DNA from: Chloroflexota bacterium
Lineage (GTDB): Bacteria; Chloroflexota; Limnocylindria; QHBO01
Direction: 5' to 3'
Assembly: GCA_005879815.1 (NCBI GenBank)
Contig: VBKA01000133.1
Coordinates: forward strand, 1 to 5,031
DNA: 5,031 nucleotides
Shown: one piece after another, positions 1 through 5,031 of the stretch
Numbering within the stretch: position 1 is the first letter of the stretch
Layout of the letters: every line of letters starts with the position of its first letter
Position numbers and translations under genes: made by a program
Notes under the pieces: generated by a model
What the model was told of the DNA's origin: nothing
Seen by the model: only the letters and a program-made list of their open reading frames with translations
The model's database searches: none

Positions 1-1001
1 TTCTCTCCCCCGACGTCAATGTCTTGTAGTGCGACCTTCCGCCCCTCGGCAAGCGAACGCGAGGCCGCTTCGGCGATTCGCATGGCTTCGAGCCCATCCC
101 GCGCGGTACATGCACTTGAGGCTCGACCCGCGGCGACCTCGACGAACGACGCCAGCTCCGCGCGGTAGGCAGGCGCGAATCGGTCGAGGAAGCTGTCCCA
201 GGCCTGGTCCATGGTGAACGTGGCCGAATCGAGCGGACGGATGGGTGTCTGCGGACCGAGACCGGCCGCGACAGCATCGCGTGATCCGATCAGCTCCATT
301 CGGATGTCATAACCACGCGGGTTGTGGCGCCCGCCGGCGAGGCTGACGAGTGTTCCGTCGCGCATCCGCATCGTCGCAACGGCCGTGTCCACGTCGTCGT
401 AGGTGGCGAACATCTCGAAGCCAAGCACGGCTCCCTCAACGTAGATCGTCTCGACGTCGCTGCCGGTGATGTATCGGATCGCGTCGAAGTCGTGGATCGC
501 CAGATCACGGAAGAGCCCGCCCGAGGCGGGGATATAGGCTTCGGGTGGGGGCGTGTGGTCGGTGGCCGTCATGCGCACCTGGTAGAGGCGTCCGATCTCC
601 CCGCTCGCAACTGCCTGGCGCGCCTCCCGGTAGGCCGGGTCGAAGCGCCGTTGAAAGCCCAGCTGGAAGGCGATCCCGGATGCCTCGATCTCGTGAACGA
701 GCCGGATCGTCTCGCCGAGGTCGAGCGCCAGCGGCTTTTCACAGAAGACCGGGATGCCGCGGGCCACGCCGCGTCGAATGAGCTCGGCATGCGCGCTGGT
801 GGGGGCGGCGATGACGAGGGCGTCGGCGCTGGCAATGGCCTGGTCGATCTCCACCGCCATGGCGCCGATGCTGCCTGCAACCTCGCTGACCCGGCCGCGA
901 TCGACGTCGGCAATGAGCAGCTGCTCCACCAGCGGGTGCTGCGCCAGCACCGCAGCGTGCAGCTGCCCGATCCGTCCGACCCCGATCTGCGCGAATCGCA
1001 T
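1..1001 (-). CDS. iolG: Gfo/Idh/MocA-family oxidoreductase, probable inositol 2-dehydrogenase (3' end cut by window edge)
   Basis: Probable cytoplasmic NAD(P)-dependent oxidation of myo-inositol to 2-keto-myo-inositol, the first step of inositol catabolism. The frame reads 333 codons from ATG at 1001 with no stop before the left edge. Family members are about 330-345 aa, so only a few residues should be missing. Seen: a Rossmann dinucleotide-binding start with GVGRIG at residues 7-12, an acidic residue after the second strand (IADVD, 30-34), the family CEKP motif at 87-90 (catalytic Lys89), and FRDLAIHDFD at 164-173, whose Asp166 and His170 match the catalytic Asp/His of Bacillus subtilis IolG. 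The RRFDPAY (118-124) and GYDIRMELIG (230-239) stretches also resemble IolG. The start overlaps the iolE stop by one base and is preceded by a perfect AGGAGG. It is the third gene of the leftward operon. The family is broad in substrate, so scyllo-inositol or another polyol or sugar remains possible; the iolE and iolD neighbours favour inositol. Confidence 0.85.
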   Translation of the reverse strand, partial: MRFAQIGVGRIGQLHAAVLAQHPLVEQLLIADVDRGRVSEVAGSIGAMAVEIDQAIASADALVIAAPTSAHAELIRRGVARGIPVFCEKPLALDLGETIRLVHEIEASGIAFQLGFQRRFDPAYREARQAVASGEIGRLYQVRMTATDHTPPPEAYIPASGGLFRDLAIHDFDAIRYITGSDVETIYVEGAVLGFEMFATYDDVDTAVATMRMRDGTLVSLAGGRHNPRGYDIRMELIGSRDAVAAGLGPQTPIRPLDSATFTMDQAWDSFLDRFAPAYRAELASFVEVAAGRASSACTARDGLEAMRIAEAASRSLAEGRKVALQDIDVGGE

Positions 1002-1966
1002 CAGCGGGCCTCCTGGGCCCAAATCCCCTGGCAGCGCAGCATCGCGCCCAGCACACGACGCCCAATCGCGGCCGCCTCACTGGGCGGCTCATGGCTGGTG
1101 TCCTGCTCGACCATGAGCCAGCTTCGGTACCTGGCGTCCGCCAGTGCTTCGAGCACCGCCGGCAGGTCCAGTACCCCGCATCCGAGCGGAACGAAGATTC
1201 GCGCGCGCAAGGCAGCCACGAATCCGCTCAGCCGCCCCGCGCGCAGTGCCTCGAGTGGTCCTGCCGCCACGTCCTTGAGATGCACATGGACGACACGATC
1301 CGCATGACGTCGAATCATCGACGGGGCATCGCCGCCACCCAGGGTCGCGTGTCCGACGTCGAGGCACAGGCCCACGCTACTCGGCGACGTGACCGCCGCC
1401 AGCCGATCGAGCTCCTCCGGCGTCTCCACGTAGGTTCCGCCGTGGTTATGGAATGCAATGGCGTGACCGAGCTCGGCAGCGTCTGCGCCGAGCTCATCGA
1501 GCAGCGCACCCAGTGCGCGCAGGCCCGCATCGGTCAGTCCGGGCGCTGCGTCTGCCCGTCCCACCCACGCATCGCGATCCTCGCTGAGCGCCAATGCGAC
1601 GACGAGCACGTCCCCGCCTGCGGCGTGCAGCTCGGCGAGCGCCTCCCGCGCGACCTTCCCCGCGTCCGGCCGCGGGCCTGAGCGGTCACAGGGCAGCGCC
1701 GTGTACACCTCCGCAAGGCGCAGCCCGCGACGCGCGAGCTCGCCGGCGAGCTCGGCTCCGCGCGGGAAGCCGACGCCCAGCTGGGTCCCCTCGTATCCCA
1801 GACGAGCGATCTCGTCGAGCACCTGGCTGTACGGAACCGCAGGCGTCAGCTCCGGGAGGTCGGCGTTGTTCCACAGGATGGGCACCACGCCGATCGGCGC
1901 CGCGGAGAGCGGCGAGACACCTTGTTCCTCGGATGCGGGCGCTCGTGCCGGCGCGGCGCGACTCAT
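1001..1966 (-). CDS. iolE: Sugar phosphate isomerase/epimerase-type TIM barrel, probable myo-inosose-2 dehydratase
   Basis: Predicted 321-aa cytoplasmic TIM-barrel enzyme. The likely reaction is dehydration of 2-keto-myo-inositol to 3D-(3,5/4)-trihydroxycyclohexane-1,2-dione, the second step of inositol catabolism. Seen: the first barrel strand with PILWNNADLPEL (residues 29-40), close to the IAPIGWRNDDMPE start of B. subtilis IolE; RLGYEGTQLG (55-64); AFHNHGGTYVE (171-181), matching its HHHMGTGVQ; CLDVGH (201-206, Asp203); HVHLKD (227-232, His229); and MVEQD (285-289, Glu287). The Asp, His and Glu are the expected metal ligands of this fold. The ATG at 1966 is chosen because it follows a GGAGGA and overlaps the upstream stop as ATGA; the frame stays open to 2047, but that would run into iolD. 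About 20 Ala/Pro-rich residues precede the barrel, so it is a little longer than B. subtilis IolE (297 aa). An inosose isomerase (IolI) or another keto-polyol isomerase is the main alternative. Confidence 0.82.
   Translation of the reverse strand: MSRAAPARAPASEEQGVSPLSAAPIGVVPILWNNADLPELTPAVPYSQVLDEIARLGYEGTQLGVGFPRGAELAGELARRGLRLAEVYTALPCDRSGPRPDAGKVAREALAELHAAGGDVLVVALALSEDRDAWVGRADAAPGLTDAGLRALGALLDELGADAAELGHAIAFHNHGGTYVETPEELDRLAAVTSPSSVGLCLDVGHATLGGGDAPSMIRRHADRVVHVHLKDVAAGPLEALRAGRLSGFVAALRARIFVPLGCGVLDLPAVLEALADARYRSWLMVEQDTSHEPPSEAAAIGRRVLGAMLRCQGIWAQEAR
1009..1014 (-). promoter_or_regulatory. Ribosome binding site of iolG
   Basis: On the minus strand this reads AGGAGG, a full match to the anti-Shine-Dalgarno core, seven bases before the ATG at 1001. 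It lies inside the last codons of iolE. It fixes the iolG start and lets iolG initiate independently as well as by coupling through the TGATG junction. Confidence 0.8.
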
Positions 1967-3816
1967 GAAGTCTGCTCCTCCGCGCGACCCTCGATCTGCG
2001 CGGCGCGTTGCTCGGGGTGGTACTCGGGGATCGGCACGTCCCACCATCCGGTCTTGTCCGGGCCGGCAACCGCAAGGTCGCGGTCAACAGTGATGGCGAC
2101 GAGCGATGGGCCGCCCGCGGCGAGGCCGCGTGCCACCGCGTCACGGACAGCGTATGGGTCGCGTACCTGCTCGGCCTGCAGCCCGAATGCGCGGCCGATG
2201 GCCGCGAAGTCCGGCGAATAGACAGAGCCATCGGGCCGGTGGAAGTCGGTGGCATTCGTCCGCCCGAAGAACGCTTGCTGACCGCCCTTGATGCTGATCC
2301 AGCCGGAGTTGTCGAGGATCACCACGCACACCGGCACGCCAAGCATCACCAGCGACGCGAGCTCCTGCATCGTCTGCAGGAAGTCACCGTCACCGCAGAC
2401 CGCGACGACCTGCTGATCGGGCGCCGCCAGCTGCGCCCCGATCGCGGCCGGCAGGGTGAAGCCCATGCTCGAGAACCCGCCGGAGGTGATGTGCGTCCGC
2501 GGCATGCGAGACACCCATCGCTGCTTGACCATTCCCTGGGGAAGCCCTGCGCCGGTGACCACGATCGCGTCAGGGCGAGTGGCGAGCTGCACCTCGCGAA
2601 CGGCACGGGCCATGGTCATGGGTGTCGCCTCGCTCCCGGACAGGATGTCGACCTGCTCGAACCAGGATTGCTTCTGCCGCTGGATCTCCTCGAAATAAGA
2701 CGTCTGCCGATGGGCCGATCCATCCGCGGCGGGCCCAAGGGCGTCCAGGAGGTCCTTCAGCGCCTCGCGCGCGTCCCCCAGCAGCGGAACGCTGACCGGG
2801 TAGTTCTTCCCGATCTCACGAGCATCGACGTCCACCTGGATCAGCTTGGTGGGCGGGATGGCGAACGTGACCCCGCGACGATACGAAGAGGCCGACCAGT
2901 CGGTGAACCGGCAGCCGACCGAGAGGATCACGTCGGCCGTGGCCGCCAGGGCATTCCCACAGGTCGACGCCGTGTCGCCGATCGTCTGGGCGGAAAGCTC
3001 ATGCGTCTCGTCGATGGCTCCCTTGCCCATCCAGGTCGTGACGACCGGAGCGCCGAGTCGTTCGGCCAGCGCCGTGAGCTCCGCCGACGCGTTCGCCGTC
3101 ACCACGCCGCCGCCGGCCACCAGCACCGGACGCTCCGCCCCGCGCAGCATCGCGGCCGCACGCTCGACCTCGTCGGCGGCCGGCCGAGGACCGCTCCTTG
3201 CCTCGCGTTGCTCCGGGATGGGAATCCGAACGTCCGCAGATTCCGCCTGCACGTCCATTGGGAGGTCAAGGAGGACCGGCCCGGGCCGGCCCGAACGCAT
3301 CTGGTTCCATGCACGATGGAGCACGAAAGGGAGCTCGTCGACGCGAGTCGGGTTCCACCACTCCTTCACGACCGGCTCGAAGATGCGCGCGTTATCGGCG
3401 ACATGCCGGCGCTCGACCTCCTGGAGCAGGGCGTGGCCACGCAGGTAGGTGTGCGCCGAGCCGGTCATCAGCATCACAGCGGTACTGTCGACATAGGCCG
3501 TCGCCATGCCGATCACCGTGTTGGTCGCGCCCGGGCCGATGCTCGTGAAGGCGAGGAGCGGCAGGCCCGACACGCGATAGAAGCCATCGGCCAGGTGGAC
3601 GGCCGATTGCTCGTGCATGACCTGGATCGTGCGAATCGCGTCCGCGCGGTCGAGCAGCGCGTCGGTCAGGACCCAGGAGCCGTGGCCGGGAATGCCGACC
3701 GCATAGGGAACTCCCTGGCGCACGAGGTACTCGATGACGATCTGCGCACCCGAGAGGCGCCGCGGCGCGTCGTCGACGTGGACAGAAGCGGGCGATGCGC
3801 GGTCCTGTATGGCCAC
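1963..3816 (-). CDS. iolD: Thiamine diphosphate-dependent enzyme, probable trihydroxycyclohexane-1,2-dione acylhydrolase (IolD-like)
   Basis: Predicted 617-aa ThDP enzyme of the acetolactate synthase/pyruvate oxidase fold. The likely reaction is hydrolytic ring opening of 3D-trihydroxycyclohexane-1,2-dione to 5-deoxy-glucuronate. Seen: N-terminal pyrimidine-binding domain with PGHG (43-46) and MHEQSAVHLADGF (67-79), where Glu69 is the cofactor-activating glutamate; SIGPGATN (92-99); a central domain with ERPVLVAGGGVV; and a C-terminal ThDP motif running from GDGD (475-478) to LDNSGW (Asn503). GHG near residue 45, the VVKEWWNPTR segment and the tail WWDVP (from 591) parallel GHGNVLG, PVSRYWDRITR and WWNVG of B. 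subtilis IolD (637 aa). The GTG at 3816 is chosen because GAGG precedes it by eight bases; the frame is open to 3972, but that would cross the promoter and operator. It is the first gene of the leftward operon. The N-terminal half also looks acetolactate-synthase-like, so a carboligase or another dione hydrolase is possible. Confidence 0.78.
   Translation of the reverse strand: MAIQDRASPASVHVDDAPRRLSGAQIVIEYLVRQGVPYAVGIPGHGSWVLTDALLDRADAIRTIQVMHEQSAVHLADGFYRVSGLPLLAFTSIGPGATNTVIGMATAYVDSTAVMLMTGSAHTYLRGHALLQEVERRHVADNARIFEPVVKEWWNPTRVDELPFVLHRAWNQMRSGRPGPVLLDLPMDVQAESADVRIPIPEQREARSGPRPAADEVERAAAMLRGAERPVLVAGGGVVTANASAELTALAERLGAPVVTTWMGKGAIDETHELSAQTIGDTASTCGNALAATADVILSVGCRFTDWSASSYRRGVTFAIPPTKLIQVDVDAREIGKNYPVSVPLLGDAREALKDLLDALGPAADGSAHRQTSYFEEIQRQKQSWFEQVDILSGSEATPMTMARAVREVQLATRPDAIVVTGAGLPQGMVKQRWVSRMPRTHITSGGFSSMGFTLPAAIGAQLAAPDQQVVAVCGDGDFLQTMQELASLVMLGVPVCVVILDNSGWISIKGGQQAFFGRTNATDFHRPDGSVYSPDFAAIGRAFGLQAEQVRDPYAVRDAVARGLAAGGPSLVAITVDRDLAVAGPDKTGWWDVPIPEYHPEQRAAQIEGRAEEQTS
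1974..1981 (-). promoter_or_regulatory. Ribosome binding site of iolE
   Basis: The minus strand reads GGAGGAGC here, giving AGGAG about eight bases (GGAGG ten bases) before the ATG at 1966. It lies within the last codons of iolD. It supports the 1966 start over the open extension to 2047. Confidence 0.7.
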
Positions 3817-3824
3817 GTTTGATA

Positions 3825-3828
3825 CCTC
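3825..3828 (-). promoter_or_regulatory. Ribosome binding site that decides the iolD start
   Basis: The minus strand reads GAGG eight bases before the GTG codon at 3816. No ATG lies nearby in frame, and this is the only in-frame start candidate I found close to the conserved domain with a ribosome binding site in front. It therefore supports a GTG start. The match is shorter than those of the other three genes. Confidence 0.5.
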
Positions 3829-3852
3829 AGCAGCCGGATCGGCCGCAGGCTG

Positions 3853-3864
3853 GCAAACGTTTGC
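3853..3864. promoter_or_regulatory. Perfect palindrome, probable LacI-family operator
   Basis: GCAAACGTTTGC is a perfect 12-bp inverted repeat with the central CG and A/T-rich arms typical of LacI/GalR/PurR-family operators; the PurR consensus core is the same sequence. It lies in the divergent spacer, 37-48 bases before the iolD start. It would sit about 10-22 bases downstream of the transcription start predicted from the leftward promoter at 3881-3909. A repressor bound there would block the iolDEG operon. Its distance from the rightward gene (about 145 bases) makes control of that gene less certain. No regulator gene is in the window, so the protein partner is inferred from the motif only. 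Confidence 0.65.
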
Positions 3865-3880
3865 ATGGAGGGCGGCGCCG

Positions 3881-3909
3881 AGGATAGCAGGCGCGGACGC
3901 CGATGGGAA
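3881..3909 (-). promoter_or_regulatory. Candidate sigma-70-type promoter for the leftward iolDEG operon
   Basis: On the minus strand, a TTCCCA at 3909-3904 (four of six to TTGACA) is followed after 17 bases by TATCCT at 3886-3881 (four of six to TATAAT). The TATCCT is preceded by TGC as an extended -10. Transcription would begin near 3874, giving a leader of about 58 bases that contains the palindrome at 3853-3864. The spacing is ideal but the hexamers are imperfect in a G+C-rich background. Confidence 0.35.
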
Positions 3910-3992
3910 TAGAACAGGGGGCGGCGGCTCGCCGCGTGGGCCCGCCCAGCGGTACGATGGCCCGGCCTCCAACGCCCTCGCTACTCACCTTC

Positions 3993-4002
3993 AGGAGAGA
4001 GG
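3993..4002 (+). promoter_or_regulatory. Ribosome binding site of the transaldolase-family gene
   Basis: The purine run AGGAGAGAGG ends six bases before the ATG at 4009. AGGAG and GAGAGG are two overlapping partial matches to the Shine-Dalgarno core. It fixes the start of the rightward gene. Confidence 0.65.
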
Positions 4003-4008
4003 CTTGCG

Positions 4009-5031
4009 ATGCAGACCCGCCAGCTGAGCCCCCTGGCTCGCATGATCGCCCAAACGCCCACCGACATCTGGAACGACTCGTGTGCCGTCGATGAGCTCGA
4101 GTATGCGATTGCGTTCGGAGCTGTCGGCGCGACCGCAAACCCCACGATCGTCGTCGACAACTGGAAGAAGGACCCGGCGCACTGGTCAGATCGGACACGC
4201 GCCCTGGCCGTGGAGCAGCCTGATTGGACGGAGGTTGACCTGGCGTGGGCGATCGTCGAAGAGATGAGCGCGCGCGGCGCGAAGCTCCTGGAACCCGCCT
4301 TCGACGTCCACCGGGGCCGCCAGGGCCGCCTCTCGATCCAGACGGACCCGACGTCGTTCCGCTCGGCCGACCGCATGCTCAACCAGGCCCTCCGCTTCGA
4401 TGCCCTCGCGCCGAACGTCATCGTCAAGTTCCCGGCCACGGCGGCCGGGATCGCCGGCATCGAGGAGGCGACCGCTCGCGGCGTGAGCATCAACGCGACG
4501 GTGAGCTTCAGCGTTGCGCAGGCGGTGGCGGCGGCCGAAGCGGTTGAGCGTGGCCTGCGGCGCCGCGAGGAGCAAGGCCTGCCAATCGATCGCATGGGAC
4601 CGGTCGTCACCATCATGATGGGACGGCTCGAGGACTGGCTCCGGGTCTTGACCGAGCGGGACGGGATCGTCTCGCATCCGTCGGCGTTGCCCTGGTCGGG
4701 AATCGCCGTCTTCAAGCGCGCGTACCGCACCTTCCAGGAACGTGGCTACCGTGCCCGTCTCCTCGCCGCGGCCATTCGGCACCATCTGCACTGGTCCGAG
4801 CTGATCGGCGGGGACGTCGTCATCACGCTGCCATCGGTCTGGCAGAAGCGCTTCAACGCCTCGGACGTAGATGCGCGGGCTCGCATCGACGACGCCGTTG
4901 AGCCCGCCACCGTCGACGAGCTGCTACGCCACTTCCCGGATTTCGAGCGAGCCTATGAGCCCGATGGTCTCCGTGTGGACGAGTTCGACTCGTTCGGACC
5001 CTCGGTCCGCACGCTGCGGGCGTTCATCGGC
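4009..5031 (+). CDS. Transaldolase / fructose-6-phosphate aldolase family protein (3' end cut by window edge)
   Basis: A class I (Schiff-base) aldolase-fold enzyme, 341 codons in the window with no stop, already longer than E. coli TalB (317 aa) and FSA (220 aa). Matched by hand to TalB: WNDS with Asp23 (TalB Asp17), TANPT with Asn44 (Asn35), NVIVKFPAT with Lys140 as the Schiff-base lysine (Lys132), and INATVSFS with Asn162 and Thr164 (Asn154, Thr156; the Lys-Thr distance is 24 residues in both). MMGRLEDW carries Arg206 (Arg181), and AAIRHH carries Arg257 (Arg228), the two phosphate-binding arginines. Differences: GRLSIQTD has Gln111 where TalB has the acid/base Glu96 and FSA has Gln59; Met203 stands at TalB Phe178 / FSA Tyr131; Ala255 stands at TalB Ser226. 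A C-terminal segment from about residue 285 extends past the barrel. It is divergent from iolDEG across a 192-bp spacer. The fold is clear and the substrate is not; a pathway-specific aldolase is as likely as a pentose-phosphate transaldolase. Confidence 0.85.
   Translation, partial: MQTRQLSPLARMIAQTPTDIWNDSCAVDELEYAIAFGAVGATANPTIVVDNWKKDPAHWSDRTRALAVEQPDWTEVDLAWAIVEEMSARGAKLLEPAFDVHRGRQGRLSIQTDPTSFRSADRMLNQALRFDALAPNVIVKFPATAAGIAGIEEATARGVSINATVSFSVAQAVAAAEAVERGLRRREEQGLPIDRMGPVVTIMMGRLEDWLRVLTERDGIVSHPSALPWSGIAVFKRAYRTFQERGYRARLLAAAIRHHLHWSELIGGDVVITLPSVWQKRFNASDVDARARIDDAVEPATVDELLRHFPDFERAYEPDGLRVDEFDSFGPSVRTLRAFIG

Noticed and set aside
324..1307. A plus-strand open frame of 327 codons opposite iolG and iolE
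   Set aside because: Antisense shadow: it spans a real gene junction, has no recognisable domain, and the minus strand there encodes well-conserved enzymes.
1967..2047. In-frame extension of iolE to an ATG at 2047
   Set aside because: It would overlap iolD by 85 bases with a basic, unconserved segment. The ATGA junction with GGAGGA at 1966 is better.
2008..3822. A long plus-strand open frame of about 600 codons opposite iolD
   Set aside because: It is an antisense frame kept open by G+C-rich codon bias. It shows no family motif, is rich in Arg/His/Asp, and lies wholly over a gene with clear ThDP motifs.
3932..3952. Imperfect inverted repeat (CCGC-TGGGC arms with a bulged G) before the rightward gene
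   Set aside because: The loop would be only two bases, so it is poor as a hairpin. The arms are pure G+C-rich sequence and are likely chance.
3953..3958. TACGAT as a -10 element for the transaldolase gene
   Set aside because: No reasonable -35 lies 16-18 bases upstream and there is no TG extension. The rightward promoter could not be placed.
3817..3972. In-frame ATG extension of iolD to 3972 (52 extra residues)
   Set aside because: The extra residues are Pro/Ala-rich and unlike the family. They would cover the palindrome and the candidate promoter. The GTG at 3816 has a ribosome binding site.
3981..4730. A minus-strand open frame of 249 codons opposite the transaldolase gene
   Set aside because: The composition is Ser/Arg/Ala-rich with no motifs, while the plus strand carries an aligned aldolase active site.

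Overview
This is a G+C-rich bacterial window (roughly two-thirds G+C by eye, not counted). It has strong Shine-Dalgarno sites, one GTG start and tightly overlapping genes. The composition would fit an actinobacterial, Chloroflexota or proteobacterial genome, but nothing here fixes the taxon. All four genes are metabolic enzymes, and there are no RNA genes, mobile elements or CRISPR repeats.

Layout: three genes run leftward as one operon, iolD-like (3816 to 1963), iolE-like (1966 to 1001) and iolG-like (1001 into the left edge). The first junction is an ATGA overlap of 4 nt and the second a TGATG overlap of 1 nt, so translation is probably coupled. A fourth gene, of the transaldolase/fructose-6-phosphate aldolase family, runs rightward from 4009 and leaves the window at 5031. 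The 192-bp divergent spacer (3817-4008) holds a perfect 12-bp palindrome with a central CG, typical of LacI-family operators. It lies just downstream of a plausible leftward promoter.

Function: the leftward genes match the first three steps of myo-inositol catabolism. IolG oxidises inositol to 2-keto-myo-inositol (scyllo-inosose), IolE dehydrates it to 3D-(3,5/4)-trihydroxycyclohexane-1,2-dione, and the ThDP enzyme IolD opens the ring to 5-deoxy-glucuronate. The later genes (iolB, iolC, iolJ, iolA), the transporter and the regulator are not in the window.

The most interesting point is the divergent transaldolase-family gene. Hand alignment to E. coli TalB finds the Schiff-base lysine (K140) and both phosphate-binding arginines. 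However, the residue at the TalB acid/base Glu96 position is Gln, as in FSA-type aldolases, and the TalB Phe178 / FSA Tyr131 position is Met. It may be an aldolase specific to this pathway rather than a housekeeping transaldolase; this is a hypothesis.
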